From positions 1 to 64,000 of the forward strand of contig DVHJ01000027.1 of the NCBI GenBank assembly GCA_018712145.1: a stretch of DNA of 64,000 nt, given 5' to 3'. The DNA is from Candidatus Faecousia faecigallinarum. Lineage in GTDB: Bacteria; Bacillota; Clostridia; Oscillospirales; Oscillospiraceae. The position numbers and the translations under genes were made by a program. Under the pieces are notes generated by a model. That model did no database searches. It had not been told where the DNA came from and saw only the letters and a program-made list of their open reading frames with translations. Of this stretch, positions 46,476 through 56,491 are shown piece by piece (the stretch's first letter is position 1; every line of letters starts with the position of its first letter).

Positions 46476-47161
46476 GGCAATTCCTCCAAAAATGCCAGCA
46501 TATCCCTGAAACTGCCTTGGGGGCAGTCCGGCATCTCTCCCCGGCTAATGAGGCAATCGGCTACCAGGAAGGCAGACATTCCCGCTTGACTTGCCGCCTG
46601 CACATCCTCCTGCACATCGTTGCCCACCATAAGGCAGGGGCCGGTAAGTCCCAGCTTCTCTTGGATTTCTTGGTAATACCGGGGATTGGGCTTGCAGAAG
46701 CTGGAATTTTCATAATCCGTCACCAGATCAAAATCCTGGGGCCGCAGGCCCACCCAACTCAACCGGGTGGCCACCCCACTGGGGGGAAACAGCGGGTTGG
46801 TGGCCAACACCACCACCTCCGCTTTCTGCCGGGCCAAAGCAACTGCCTGCCGGGCCAACGGATTTGGCTGGGTGTAGGCGGCAGCTTGGTGAAATTCTGT
46901 GGAGTAAAACCGGTTAAACATAGGGATATCCCGGTAAACTCCCTGGCCCATCCGTTCCCCGAAGGTCTGCCAGAAGGCCTGGGCATTGGGCCGGGTGCCG
47001 TCGTTTTTCACCATGGCCGCCACCCCTTTCCACAGGGCAGGTACCAGCTGATCTACCGGGTATCCGGTGGTTTCCGCCAGCAGGCGGAAATACTGCCTGG
47101 TAAATTCGTCATTGTCCATGGGCAGCAGGGTGCCGTCCAAGTCAAAAAGTATCCCTTGCAT
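46472..47161 (-). CDS. HAD-family hydrolase
   Basis: 229 residues; motif I ILFDLDGTLLPMDNDEF, motif II VVLATNPLFPPSG, Lys in FCKPNPRYYQEI and motif III LMVGNDVQEDVQAA. The motif II Thr with Asn-Pro and a long cap distinguish it from the Gph-like gene nearby. Substrate unknown. SD AGGAGG. Confidence 0.87.
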   Translation of the reverse strand: MQGILFDLDGTLLPMDNDEFTRQYFRLLAETTGYPVDQLVPALWKGVAAMVKNDGTRPNAQAFWQTFGERMGQGVYRDIPMFNRFYSTEFHQAAAYTQPNPLARQAVALARQKAEVVVLATNPLFPPSGVATRLSWVGLRPQDFDLVTDYENSSFCKPNPRYYQEIQEKLGLTGPCLMVGNDVQEDVQAASQAGMSAFLVADCLISRGEMPDCPQGSFRDMLAFLEELP

Positions 47162-47169
47162 CGTTCCTC

Positions 47170-48624
47170 CTAGTGCGCTGCTTGCAATGCCTGCCGGTCG
47201 ATTTTCCCGTTCTGGTTCAGCGGCAGGCGTTCTAAAATCTGTACCCGGCCGGGTACCATATAATCCGACAGCTTCTCCCGGAGCATGACCCGGATCTCTT
47301 TGGCTGTAACGTCCACCCCGGGGACAAGTTCACAATACAGCACAATGCGCTTGCCATCGTACAGGCAGCAGCTGAGCTGCACCGGAGGCAGGCTATTGGC
47401 TGCCGCCTCAATTTCCCCCAGCTCAATGCGCCGGCCCATATGTTTAATCTGATTGTCCCGCCGGGCGGCAAAAACCAGATTCCCCTTTTCGTCATACCGG
47501 GCCATATCACCGGTGCGGAAATACCGCCGGGTCACCCCATCCCCCAGATCCAGGATGGGAAAGGCATCCTTATCCCTGCCGCCAACATATCCCTGGGCCA
47601 GGGCAGGGCTGGCAATGTACAGCTCCCCCACCTGGCCCGGCGCTTGAATCGGGTTTCCCGTCTCATCCACCAGGTGAACCACACAGTTTGGCATCGGGCA
47701 GCCAATGGGCAGCGCCTGGCCCAGGGGGCCGCTTACCTGCCAGTAGCAGGCAACACCGGCAATCTCCGTGGAGCCATACAGATTCACATATGCGATATAG
47801 GGCAATGCCGCCCGCCATCGCTTCAGCTGCTTCACCGGGAAGGATTCCCCCACAAAAAACACCCGCTTTAACGTGGTAGGCAGAACCTCCGAAAACGTAT
47901 TGAGCTGGCTCACCAACGACAGGGCAGAGGGTACCCAGCAGATGAAGTCCACCCGCCGGGAGTTGAGGTACTGAATCAGCCGCACCGGGAAGGTAAACAG
48001 CTCCGCCGGAAGCACCTCCATGGCCGCACCGAAGGCCGCCATGACATAGATATCCTTAGCCGAAGCGTCGAAAAAAAACGGGGTTTGATTGCCCAGCACA
48101 TTCTCCTGGCTAAAACCGAAAGTAGTCTGGTAAGCCTCCAGGAAGCTGAGGACAGCGCCATGGGTCTTTGCCACCCCTTTGGGCACGCCGGTAGAGCCGG
48201 AGGTGTAGATGAGGTAGGCTGTATCCCCCGGCCCACAGTTCAGCCCCGGCAAAGTTCGGCATGGGGCGGCATCCAAGACCGCCTCATCCACCACAAAATC
48301 TCCGCCGGGGCCATGGCTGATTACCACTGCCGCGCCACAGTCATCCAGAATGCGGCTGCGCTTCTCCTCCGGCGCGTCAGGGTCCAGGGGAACATAGGGA
48401 CAGCCGGCATACATGGCGCCAAAAAACAACGCCACGGTCCAGGCCTCATGGCGGGCCAACACCGCCACCGGCCGGCCAGCCAGGCCCATTGCCGCCAGGC
48501 AGCAGCCCAATTGCCTGGCACGGCGGTTCAAGGCAGCAAAAGTAAAGCAGCACACTTCATCCGCCACTGCCCGGCGCTGGGGAAACCGGCTTGCCGTTTC
48601 TGCAAACCGCGTCAATAAATTCAT
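47170..48624 (-). CDS. Stand-alone amino-acid adenylation domain protein (DltA-like)
   Basis: 484 residues, one ANL-family adenylation domain. Motifs: YLIYTSGSTGVPKGVAKTHG, NLYGSTEIAGVACYW, YFRTGDMARYD, and the catalytic Lys in LPLNQNGKIDR. It would activate an amino or aryl acid as an adenylate and load it on a carrier protein. No carrier, DltB/DltD, condensation or thioesterase gene is adjacent. Closest in size and form to DltA and to free NRPS A domains. It lies 8 bp before the HAD gene on the same strand, perhaps the only functional link. Confidence 0.85.
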   Translation of the reverse strand: MNLLTRFAETASRFPQRRAVADEVCCFTFAALNRRARQLGCCLAAMGLAGRPVAVLARHEAWTVALFFGAMYAGCPYVPLDPDAPEEKRSRILDDCGAAVVISHGPGGDFVVDEAVLDAAPCRTLPGLNCGPGDTAYLIYTSGSTGVPKGVAKTHGAVLSFLEAYQTTFGFSQENVLGNQTPFFFDASAKDIYVMAAFGAAMEVLPAELFTFPVRLIQYLNSRRVDFICWVPSALSLVSQLNTFSEVLPTTLKRVFFVGESFPVKQLKRWRAALPYIAYVNLYGSTEIAGVACYWQVSGPLGQALPIGCPMPNCVVHLVDETGNPIQAPGQVGELYIASPALAQGYVGGRDKDAFPILDLGDGVTRRYFRTGDMARYDEKGNLVFAARRDNQIKHMGRRIELGEIEAAANSLPPVQLSCCLYDGKRIVLYCELVPGVDVTAKEIRVMLREKLSDYMVPGRVQILERLPLNQNGKIDRQALQAAH

Positions 48625-48747
48625 GCGTATCCCTTCTCCACAGCCCGAATATACGAGCCAGTTTTTTCTTCAGTATAGCCGAAACCGGCAGGTTCTGTCA
48701 ACGGGTTCTGCCTCGCGCCGGTACAAATGGCTGTCTCATTTTGCAAC

Positions 48748-48810
48748 ATACTCCCCATAGAGTAGACACACGAAATAACAAAAATTTCGAAACTACACTA
48801 TGGGGAGTAT
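48748..48810. repeat. Inverted repeat with 12-bp outer arms
   Basis: ATACTCCCCATA at 48748-48759 pairs with 48799-48810, with inner CGAAAT/ATTTCG pairing. It is in an AT-rich island between two GC-rich genes. It may be a short insertion element end or a strong hairpin. Confidence 0.55.
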
Positions 48811-48814
48811 AATA

Positions 48815-48877
48815 TTAAAATTTATGAGGAACTTATGGAAGCTGTTAAGACACTTTCCATTGAAGAGAGAAAAACCG
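48815..48877 (+). pseudogene. Possible coding remnant (KIYEELMEAVKTLS...)
   Basis: The AT-rich stretch translates as KIYEELMEAVKTLSIEERK before it runs into the 3' end of the ThrE gene on the opposite strand. It has no ribosome site or family match I know, and codon use differs from the neighbours. It could be the broken end of a transferred gene or chance. Confidence 0.25.
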
Positions 48878-50128
48878 TCACCGGTTTTGCCGGGCATGCC
48901 GCTGCCGCCGCCACACACCCCACATGCGGAAAATCGTAGAACTGAGCAAAACACCTACTGCTAGCGCGCCGGCCAGCGCGCCAGTATGCAAACCGTGGCG
49001 CAGGAAGTTGTCAATATCGCCGCGAACCACATAGTCCATGGTATAGTAGATATCCGCGCCGGGCACCAGAGGGAACAGAGCGGCCAGTAAGTAAGAGGTA
49101 GCAGGATATTTCCGCACCCGGGCCATGACTTCGGCATAGGCCGAAGCCAGTGCGGCAGAAACCAGAAACGCGGTCACATCCGACAGGCCCAAATGGCTGC
49201 CCAGCCGGTAAGTCAGCCAGCTGAGCACGCCGCCCAGGATACACAGGACAGTCCCCGGCCCATGGACGTTGAACAGCAGGCAGACCCCCAAGCTACCGAC
49301 ACAACTGGCAAGGCACTGTACCGCCAGGCTGTAATCCACCAAGCCGGTACTTCCAGCCAACTCGCCCCAGAGGCTCCGGGCCAGGGAGACCGCAGCGCCG
49401 GTACCAACCGCCAAGGCGATGGCAGTGATTAACACTTGCACCAACCGGTTCACGCCTGACATGGTGTCCCCATAAATGACGTCCCGAACGCTGTTGGTAA
49501 ACAACAACCCTGGCACCAACAGCATCAGTGCGCCGATGATTACCGCATCCACATTTTGGGCAAATCCCGGAAGCGCCAACCCATGGGCCAGCAGCGCCGA
49601 GACAAATCCGGCGAATACCGTTTTAAAAAACAGGTTCGCATGCAGGCGGCTCATGAATCGCAGGCACAGGCCCACGGCAACGCCGCAAATGCCGGCGCAC
49701 AAAGCGTCCCATAGCGTTCCCCGGAAAAACAGGGAGAATCCGGAAGCAGTCAAAAAAGACGCCAGCAACTGGGCCGGCATCCGGTAGCGCCTGACCCCGG
49801 CCATTTCCCGGCGGAGCATGGCCATTGCCTCCTGTACCGGTGGTGTTTCCTGGCAGATTCTGCGGCACAGGGCGCTGTAGCGCTCTACGCCGTCTAAATC
49901 CGTTGTACCGTCGTTACTCCGGCGCATTCTGGTCAGGTGCCGCTCATCCGGCGTTTCCAAGCTGGCAATGATACAGTTGGGGATGGCAAAGGCCTCCCCC
50001 TGAACGCCGTAGGCGTCCATCAGCCGGAGGATGGATTCCTCTACCCGGTAAGTTTCAGCGCCGCAGCGCTGAAGCTGAAAGGCCAGGTCAACCGCCAGCT
50101 CCAAAATTTCTTCCTCTTTCAACCACAT
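48878..50128 (-). CDS. Threonine/serine exporter ThrE family protein
   Basis: About 416 residues with both halves of ThrE in one chain: a cytosolic N-terminal part (LAFQLQRCGAETYRVEESIL, TRMRRSNDGTTDLDGVERYS) and about ten membrane segments (MLLVPGLLFTNSVRDVIYGD, then the second half ending at ILGGVLSWLTYRLG and PGADIYYTMDYVVRGD). The YGDTMSGVNRL segment marks the family. Exports threonine and serine. Start is uncertain: ATG 50128, ATG 50176 or TTG 50122, all close to GGGAGG. Confidence 0.85.
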   Translation of the reverse strand: MWLKEEEILELAVDLAFQLQRCGAETYRVEESILRLMDAYGVQGEAFAIPNCIIASLETPDERHLTRMRRSNDGTTDLDGVERYSALCRRICQETPPVQEAMAMLRREMAGVRRYRMPAQLLASFLTASGFSLFFRGTLWDALCAGICGVAVGLCLRFMSRLHANLFFKTVFAGFVSALLAHGLALPGFAQNVDAVIIGALMLLVPGLLFTNSVRDVIYGDTMSGVNRLVQVLITAIALAVGTGAAVSLARSLWGELAGSTGLVDYSLAVQCLASCVGSLGVCLLFNVHGPGTVLCILGGVLSWLTYRLGSHLGLSDVTAFLVSAALASAYAEVMARVRKYPATSYLLAALFPLVPGADIYYTMDYVVRGDIDNFLRHGLHTGALAGALAVGVLLSSTIFRMWGVWRRQRHARQNR

Positions 50129-50166
50129 CGCCTCCCAGGCTCCGGCCAGTATATCCGGCGGCAGCG

Positions 50167-50199
50167 AAAAAAGCAAGGGAAATCCCTCGCCTGAGGGAT
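50167..50199 (-). terminator. Terminator of the rimP-ribF operon
   Basis: Stem ATCCCTC/GAGGGAT (50193-50199 with 50182-50188), then TTCCCTTGC and six T on the - strand. It lies 25 bp after ribF. Confidence 0.65.
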
Positions 50200-50224
50200 A
50201 ATCTGTGTTGATCTGCCTACCGGC

Positions 50225-51121
50225 TTACTTTTTGGTCCGGTCAGCAAAAAACTCCCGGGTTTGCACAGCATTGGCCCGGATTTCCCCTTGTAAAGCCTCC
50301 AAGGTGGGGAACTTCCGCTCTGGCCGGAGATAATGCCACAATTCCAGGGTCACCTCCTGGCCGTATAGGTCGCCGTGATAATCCAGAAGCCACGGCTCCA
50401 CCGTGAGTGTGCTGCCGCCTACGGTGGGCCGGACGCCGATATTGGTCACAGCCATGTATACGCCGGTGGCCGTGCGTACCCGGCAGGCGTATACGCCCCG
50501 GGGGGGCAGTAGCAGCTCTGGATCTGGCACCAGATTGGCGGTGGGAATGCCCATTGTCCGGCCCAGATGTTGACCCTGCACCACTTTGCCAGACAGCAAA
50601 TGGGGATGGCCCAAAAACCGCCTGGCCCGGTCCAGATCTCCCTCGGCCAAGAGTTGACGAATGTACGTGGAGGAAACGGGAATGCCGTCCAAGCGGTACT
50701 CCGGTGCAACAGCGCAGCTCAAGCCCATCCGGGCCGCCATTTCCTGTAGCCGTGCGGCCGTCCCCTGGCCGCCGGCGCCAAATCGGAAATCGTGGCCGCA
50801 AATCAGTCCCACCGCGTGGTACCGGTTCACCAAAATATCCTGCAGAAAATCCGTCCAGGCCATATCCCGCATGGCCTCATCAAACTGCAGGGTAAGCACT
50901 TCCTCCACCCCATACAGCTGCGACATCAGCTTTTTCCGGTCCGGCAAGCTGCTCAACAGCCGCACCGGCGTGCCCAACACCAGGGTGTCCGGGTGCCGGT
51001 CAAAGGTCAGGGCAGCTGCCTGGCAGCCAAGGCGGTCAGCCTCTTGGCGGCACCGGGACAGCAGCTGCCCGTGGCCCAGGTGTACACCGTCAAAAAAGCC
51101 CAGGGCAATCACTCGTTCCAA
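50225..51121 (-). CDS. ribF: Bifunctional riboflavin kinase/FAD synthetase
   Basis: 298 residues. N-terminal nucleotidyltransferase domain with GFFDGVHLGHGQLLSRC and FRFGAGGQGTA; STYIRQLLAEGDL; C-terminal riboflavin kinase with GRTMGIPTANLVP, RGVYACRVR and VEPWLLDYHGDLYGQEV. Makes FMN and FAD. Last gene of the operon, one base after truB. Confidence 0.96.
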   Translation of the reverse strand: MERVIALGFFDGVHLGHGQLLSRCRQEADRLGCQAAALTFDRHPDTLVLGTPVRLLSSLPDRKKLMSQLYGVEEVLTLQFDEAMRDMAWTDFLQDILVNRYHAVGLICGHDFRFGAGGQGTAARLQEMAARMGLSCAVAPEYRLDGIPVSSTYIRQLLAEGDLDRARRFLGHPHLLSGKVVQGQHLGRTMGIPTANLVPDPELLLPPRGVYACRVRTATGVYMAVTNIGVRPTVGGSTLTVEPWLLDYHGDLYGQEVTLELWHYLRPERKFPTLEALQGEIRANAVQTREFFADRTKK

Positions 51122-51122
51122 C

Positions 51123-51998
51123 TCAATTCACCTCGAAAAAGCTTTTGATGGTTTTCATCTCTCCGCCGGCGCACCGGGCCAGCGCCAGAAACTCTCCGCC
51201 GCCGTAAAGGCGGTAATCGCCAGAGGGCAGAGCGGTAGAAAATACGCCACCATTGCGGCAGATCCGCTCTTGCTTAGGCGACAGCTCTACCTTTGGACAG
51301 TGGGGAAATAAGGAGTCCACCGGCCGAAGCAGCCGTTCCACCGGATCGCCGGCTTCTGCCATGTCCAGTAGGCACTCCAGCGATATCGCATCGTCAAGGC
51401 TGTAGGCCCCGGCTTGTGTCCGGCGCAGCGCCGCCATGGTTCCACCGCAGCCCAATGCCAGGCCAATGTCTTTGCACAGGGTGCGAATATAGGTTCCCTT
51501 GGAACAGTCCACCAGAAATGTGTAGTCCCTGTCCTGAACTTGTACCAATTCCAACCGGTAAATTTCAATGGGGCGGGGAGCCCGCTCTATGTGCCGGCCC
51601 TGCCGGGCCAAGGTGTAGAGTTTTTTTCCGTCCACCTTTACGGCGGAATACATGGGGGGAACTTGCATCTGCCGGCCCAGAAACCGGCGGAACATTGCCT
51701 CTACGTCTTCCCGGCCCACGGTGACCGGCCGGGTTTCCAGCACCGTTCCGGTGGTGTCCTCCGTATCGGTGAGCAGGCCCAGACGCAGGGTGGCCATGTA
51801 CTGCTTTCTGGCGTTTTCCAAAAACGCTGCCCCCCGGGTAGCCCGGCCCACCATCACCGGCAGTACGCCGGTGGCCATGGGATCCAAGGTGCCGCCGTGA
51901 CCCACCCGGCGGGTGCCGAATACCCGGCGCAGGCGGGCCGCCACATCCTGGCTGGTCCACCCCTGGGGTTTGTCAATGATGATGATACCCGATGCCAT
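51123..51998 (-). CDS. truB: tRNA pseudouridine-55 synthase
   Basis: 291 residues. GIIIIDKPQGWTSQDVAARL, the catalytic Asp in GHGGTLDPMATGVLPV, and KTLVDCSKG-type strand FLVDCSKGTYIRTLCKDIG. Makes pseudouridine 55 in the T-loop. C-terminal part is a PUA-like domain. Confidence 0.97.
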   Translation of the reverse strand: MASGIIIIDKPQGWTSQDVAARLRRVFGTRRVGHGGTLDPMATGVLPVMVGRATRGAAFLENARKQYMATLRLGLLTDTEDTTGTVLETRPVTVGREDVEAMFRRFLGRQMQVPPMYSAVKVDGKKLYTLARQGRHIERAPRPIEIYRLELVQVQDRDYTFLVDCSKGTYIRTLCKDIGLALGCGGTMAALRRTQAGAYSLDDAISLECLLDMAEAGDPVERLLRPVDSLFPHCPKVELSPKQERICRNGGVFSTALPSGDYRLYGGGEFLALARCAGGEMKTIKSFFEVN

Positions 51999-52020
51999 GG
52001 CTGCTGTCCTTTCTGCCGGG

Positions 52021-52971
52021 TTATAAAATGCCCTGCTTTTCCAAAACCGCCAGCACCATTTTCCTGGCCTGGGCTTGGTCGCAGGAAAGGGTAGCGCCTG
52101 CCGCTCCCCGGTGGCCGCCGCCCCCTAAGGCCAGGGCAATGGCCGCCGCGTCGTAGGCCGGCGTGGCGCGAATGGACAGCTTGGTGTCCCCGTTTTCCGT
52201 GGTACGGAAGGTCACGGCCAACTCCACGCCTTCCAAATTCCGGGGGAAGTTGGAGATATCCTCCATATCGTCTTCGGTCACCCCAGCCTCCCGCTCTGCC
52301 AGCAGGGGAATGAGGCACAAGGCAACCTTCCCGTTGCGCAATAGCTCCATGTGTTGGCTGAGGTAGGCGTTCAGCCGCATCCGGGCTGGCCGTACCGTTT
52401 CGAACAGTGCCCGGTTGATGGCGTAGGCATTGGCCCCTGCTTCCAGACAGGCCGCCGCCGCCCGCAGGGTGCGGGCGGTGGTGTTGGCATAGCGGAAACA
52501 GCCGGTATCTGTGGACAGCGCCACATATAGCGCTTCCGCCATGGCCTTATCCAGCCGGACCCCCATGGCCAGCAATACCCGCAAAACAATCTCTCCACAG
52601 GCTGCCGCGCCAGAATCCACAATGCCCCGGTAAGCAAAGCCAAGATTGGAGCCGTGATGATCCAGCAGCAGCTCCACCGGCAGTTTTTCCGCCCCAGGGC
52701 AGAGCATTCCCGGGCTGGCCACGTCCACGCTGACGATAACGCTGTCCTCCGGCGGCGCCGCCACTGTCAGGCCCCGGTGATAGGGCTGGTACCGGGCGGT
52801 GAGCTGAGGATTGCGCAGGATATACGCCTCCTTCCCCAAGCTCCGCAGGCCCCGGCAGAGGGCAGCAGCGCACCCGGCGGTATCCCCATCCGGGCGGCGG
52901 TGGGTTAAAATGAGAAATCCGTCTCTCGCCAGAAAGAAACGGGCGGTCTCCTCAATGGTCAACTTCTGCAT
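52021..52971 (-). CDS. nrnA: DHH/DHHA1 phosphoesterase NrnA (oligoribonuclease/pAp phosphatase)
   Basis: 316 residues from ATG 52971, in the rbfA 3' end (20 bp overlap). DHH motifs: ILTHRRPDGDTAGCAAAL, VSVDVASPG, LLLDHHGSNLGFA and the DHHA1 glycine motif LGGGGHRGAAGAT. Degrades short RNA and pAp. Usual place between rbfA and truB. Confidence 0.94.
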   Translation of the reverse strand: MQKLTIEETARFFLARDGFLILTHRRPDGDTAGCAAALCRGLRSLGKEAYILRNPQLTARYQPYHRGLTVAAPPEDSVIVSVDVASPGMLCPGAEKLPVELLLDHHGSNLGFAYRGIVDSGAAACGEIVLRVLLAMGVRLDKAMAEALYVALSTDTGCFRYANTTARTLRAAAACLEAGANAYAINRALFETVRPARMRLNAYLSQHMELLRNGKVALCLIPLLAEREAGVTEDDMEDISNFPRNLEGVELAVTFRTTENGDTKLSIRATPAYDAAAIALALGGGGHRGAAGATLSCDQAQARKMVLAVLEKQGIL

Positions 52972-53326
52972 TGCCGTCATCCTCTGTCGTTTCCAGGCGG
53001 TTTAGCAGCTCAAGCATATGAGCGCCCCGCAAAATGGAGTCATCCTGCTGCCATTGCAGTTCCGGCGTGTGGCGCAGCTGCAGCGCTGCGCCTAAGGCAC
53101 GGCGGAGATAACCGCTGGCCGACTTTAGGCCCTGCATGGCCTCTGCGGCCCGGGGGCTGTCCAGGAAGCTGACATACACCTTGGCATACCGGAGATCGGG
53201 GGTCGTCTCCACCCTGGTGACCGACACCATGGTTGCCTGCACCCGGGGATCTTTTACCCCACGGAGCAGGGCGGCCAGCTCCCGCTGAATTTCTTCGTTG
53301 ATCCGTCCCATTCGATTGGACGCCAT
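52952..53326 (-). CDS. rbfA: Ribosome-binding factor A
   Basis: 124 residues from ATG 53326 (AAGGAGG eight bases upstream; the upstream frame extends into infB). Marks: RMGRINEEIQRELAALLRGV, TRVETTPDLRYAKVYVSF and LQLRHTPELQWQQDDS. Aids 30S maturation of the 16S 5' end. Confidence 0.94.
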   Translation of the reverse strand: MASNRMGRINEEIQRELAALLRGVKDPRVQATMVSVTRVETTPDLRYAKVYVSFLDSPRAAEAMQGLKSASGYLRRALGAALQLRHTPELQWQQDDSILRGAHMLELLNRLETTEDDGNAEVDH

Positions 53327-53354
53327 CGCTCCCGCCTCCTTTTGTATAGTTGCT

Positions 53355-55712
53355 TCAGGGCTTAATTTCCTCCATGACAAAGCACTCGAAAACGTCGCCC
53401 TCTTTAATGTCGTTAAATTTCTCGATGGACATGCCACACTCGTAACCGGCAGCCACTTCTTTCACCGAGTCTTTGAACCGCTGCAGGGAGCCAACCGTTC
53501 CCTGGTGCAGAACCACGTTATCCCGCAAAATGCGCACCTGGGCATCTCGGGAAACCCGCCCGTCTTTTACATAGCAGCCAGCTACCGTGCCAACAGCAGA
53601 GACCTTGTAGGTCTGCCGCACTTCCGCGTGGCCAATCACCGTCTCTTTGTATTTGGGGGCCAGCATGCCCTTCAAGGCGGCTTCAATTTCATCAATGGCG
53701 TCGTAGATCACCCGGTACATCCGAACGTCTACCTTGGCCCGGGCGGCGCTGGCCTGGGCGGCGGCGTCCGGCCGGACGTTGAAGCCGATGACGATGGCAT
53801 TGGCCGTAGAGGCCAGCAAAATGTCGGACTCGTTTACCGCGCCGACACCGGCATGAATGACCTTAACCCGGACCTCATCGTTGGACAGCTTCAGCAAGCT
53901 GGCCTTCAGTGCTTCGGCAGAACCCTGCACGTCTGCTTTGACGATCAGGTTCAGTTCCTTCATCTCGCCCTCCTGCATCTTGGCAAAGAGGTTATCCAGG
54001 GTGACCTTGGTATTCAGTTTAGCGGCGGCGTCTTTCTCCGCCTGGCGGCGCTGCTCCACCAGCTCCCGGGCCATGCGCTCATCGGAAACGGCGTTGAATT
54101 CGTCGCCGGGGGCGGGCACATCAGCCAGGCCGGTGATTTCCACCGGGATGGAGGGGCCGGCGGTTTTTACCGTGCGGCCCTTGTCGTCGGTCATCACCCG
54201 GACCCGGCCCACCGCTGTACCGGCAATGATCACATCGCCCTGTTTCAAGGTACCGTTTTGCACCAGCAGGGTAGCAATGGGGCCGCGGCTCCGATCCAGC
54301 CGGGCCTCGATCACGGTGCCCTTGGCCGGGCGGTTGGGGTTGGCCTTCAACTCCTGCACTTCGGCGGTGAGTACCACCATCTCCAGCAGCTCGTCAATGC
54401 CGGTGCCCTGCTTGGCCGAAATGGGGCAGACCACAGTTTCGCCGCCCCACTCCTCCGGGATCAGGTCATACTCGGTGAGCTGCTGCTTGATCCGGTCGGG
54501 ATTGGCGCCAGGCTTATCCATCTTGTTGATGGCCACAATAATGGGAATCTTTGCCGCCTTGGCATGGTTAATGGCTTCTACCGTCTGGGGCATGATGCCG
54601 TCGTCGGCAGCCACCACCAAAATGGCAATGTCGGTACACATGGCGCCCCGGGCCCGCATGGAGGTAAAGGCGGCGTGGCCGGGGGTATCCAGGAAGGTGA
54701 TGAGATTCTCCCCCACCCGCACGGTGTATGCGCCAATGTGCTGGGTAATCCCGCCGGCCTCACCGGAAACCACATTGGTTTTCCGGATGGCGTCCAGCAG
54801 GCTGGTTTTGCCATGGTCTACGTGGCCCATGACCACCACCACCGGGCTGCGGGGCTGCAGCTCCTGGGCGGTGTCCACATGGTCGTCAATGAGCTGCTCT
54901 TCAATGGTGACGGTGACCTCCCGTTCTACCCGGCAGCCCATCTCCGTGGCCACAAACTCTGCGGTGTCAAAGTCAATGTTCTGATTGATGGAGGCCACTA
55001 CCCCATTTTTCAGCAGGGTTTTGATGACCTCCGCCGCCGTCTTCTTCATCCGGCTGGCCAGTTCGCCTACCGTGATCTCATCCGGGATTTTTACCGTCAG
55101 GGGCGTTTTCTTAATCACTTCCAGGCGCAGGCGGCGCATTTTCTCCTGCTCTTCGCTTTTGGCTTTGCTGCTCTGGAACTTGCCGCCCTTTTTGTTGCTC
55201 TTGGACTTCCCACCGCCGATTTTCTGCTTGCCGCCGGAGAAGTTCTGCACCCGCTCGGATACCAGGGTATCCACCCGGTCGTCAAACCGCTCGGCATTCA
55301 CCCGGACGGCGGAGGTATCCACCACCCGGCGCTCCCGGCGGCGCTCCGGCTGCTTGGCAGCGGGGGCGCCTTCTGCCGGCTTGGTTTCGGCAGGCTTCCC
55401 CTCGTTGGGTTTGGCCTCGGGCTTGCCGGGCTTATCCTGCCGGGGGGCAGGCTTCTGGGGCCGGGCGGTCTTGCCGGCGTCCCGGGCCGGTTCCGCCTTG
55501 GTCTTTTGGGCGGCGGCAAACACCTGCTCCAGGGAAGCAATCTGGTTGTTCTGGGTAACATGGTCAAAAAATGCGTTCAGCTGCTCGTCGGTGAGCACCT
55601 GGCTGTAACTTCTGGGCCGTTCCGAATACTTGCCCACAATATCGGCCACTTCTTTGGGGGCCATACCTAGATCCGCCGCAACTTCGCGGACGCGATACTT
55701 GATCAAACTCAT
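53355..55712 (-). CDS. infB: Translation initiation factor IF-2
   Basis: 785 residues. N-terminal IF2_N motif ([20 protein letters not shown]), a Lys/Pro/Ala-rich linker to about 190, second IF2_N copy near 200-260, GTPase domain with [26 protein letters not shown] and NKMD, then domains II-IV. Brings initiator tRNA to the 30S subunit. Start overlaps the ylxQ stop by 4 bp. Confidence 0.98.
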   Translation of the reverse strand: MSLIKYRVREVAADLGMAPKEVADIVGKYSERPRSYSQVLTDEQLNAFFDHVTQNNQIASLEQVFAAAQKTKAEPARDAGKTARPQKPAPRQDKPGKPEAKPNEGKPAETKPAEGAPAAKQPERRRERRVVDTSAVRVNAERFDDRVDTLVSERVQNFSGGKQKIGGGKSKSNKKGGKFQSSKAKSEEQEKMRRLRLEVIKKTPLTVKIPDEITVGELASRMKKTAAEVIKTLLKNGVVASINQNIDFDTAEFVATEMGCRVEREVTVTIEEQLIDDHVDTAQELQPRSPVVVVMGHVDHGKTSLLDAIRKTNVVSGEAGGITQHIGAYTVRVGENLITFLDTPGHAAFTSMRARGAMCTDIAILVVAADDGIMPQTVEAINHAKAAKIPIIVAINKMDKPGANPDRIKQQLTEYDLIPEEWGGETVVCPISAKQGTGIDELLEMVVLTAEVQELKANPNRPAKGTVIEARLDRSRGPIATLLVQNGTLKQGDVIIAGTAVGRVRVMTDDKGRTVKTAGPSIPVEITGLADVPAPGDEFNAVSDERMARELVEQRRQAEKDAAAKLNTKVTLDNLFAKMQEGEMKELNLIVKADVQGSAEALKASLLKLSNDEVRVKVIHAGVGAVNESDILLASTANAIVIGFNVRPDAAAQASAARAKVDVRMYRVIYDAIDEIEAALKGMLAPKYKETVIGHAEVRQTYKVSAVGTVAGCYVKDGRVSRDAQVRILRDNVVLHQGTVGSLQRFKDSVKEVAAGYECGMSIEKFNDIKEGDVFECFVMEEIKP

Positions 55713-56185
55713 GATTTCGCACCTCCATCATTCGTCTTACGCTGCCTGGTTTGTCCGGATTTGGCGGACTGTTTGCCGCCCCGGCGCAGGTTCTGCCGGT
55801 GAGCCCGGGCTTCTTTCTGCCGCTGGCGCAGCCGGGCAGCCTGGTTTTCCATTTCTGTCATGGCGCTGCCGTATTGAGCGGGATCCTCCAGGGCTTGTAA
55901 AAATGCCAGTGCCAAGGCCGCGTCGGTAAAGGCCGCCATGGCCACCACCGTCCTGCCCAGGGCGGAGCCTAGTTCCGCTTTCGTCAAGGGAACGGTAACC
56001 AGAATCTGGCCGGTGCCGGCCACAAAGGCAGCAGCCCGCCGGCGGGTGTTGTCCGGCGCGTCGCCGGCCAAGATCACCAGCCGGGCCTTCCCGGCCCGGG
56101 CGGCGGCGCCCACCGGTTCCTCTCCAGCTTCCAGCCGCCCAGCCTTCTTGGCCAGGCTGAGATACTGGGCTGCATTAGGTTTCAT
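55709..56185 (-). CDS. ylxQ: L7Ae-family RNA-binding protein (YlxQ)
   Basis: 158 residues. L7Ae/L30e/Gadd45 fold in the first ~100 residues ([46 protein letters not shown]), then a basic tail ([20 protein letters not shown]) longer than usual. Probably binds kink-turn RNA. Overlaps rnpM and infB. Confidence 0.9.
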   Translation of the reverse strand: MKPNAAQYLSLAKKAGRLEAGEEPVGAAARAGKARLVILAGDAPDNTRRRAAAFVAGTGQILVTVPLTKAELGSALGRTVVAMAAFTDAALALAFLQALEDPAQYGSAMTEMENQAARLRQRQKEARAHRQNLRRGGKQSAKSGQTRQRKTNDGGAKS

Positions 56186-56447
56186 GGCCCGCCTCCATTT
56201 CCCGGCTCAGCCGCTCCAGCACCTCCGGTGGGATGGGAACCTCTAAATTCCGCTCCAACGCCTTGGAGCGCACGGCTTTTTTCAGGCATTCCGGGTTGGG
56301 GCATACATAGGCCCCCCGGCCTGGCGCTTTGCCCCGGAAGTCCAGGCTCACTGTCCCTTCCGGTGAGCGCACCACTCGAAGCATCTCCCGCTTCGGTTTG
56401 CGCTCCCGGCAGCCCATGCACTGGCGCATGGGAATTCTTTTTTCCAC
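56175..56447 (-). CDS. rnpM: RnpM/YlxR family RNA-binding protein
   Basis: 90 residues, GTG start. PMRQCMGCRERKPKREML, SLDFRGKAPGRGAYVCPN and CLKKAVRSKALERNL, the complete YlxR (DUF448) pattern. YlxR is reported to modulate RNase P. Between nusA and ylxQ as in most Firmicutes. Confidence 0.94.
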   Translation of the reverse strand: MEKRIPMRQCMGCRERKPKREMLRVVRSPEGTVSLDFRGKAPGRGAYVCPNPECLKKAVRSKALERNLEVPIPPEVLERLSREMEAGHET

Positions 56448-56491
56448 GGCGGTCCCCCCCTGTCATATACATTTTTATAATATATTTTGCC

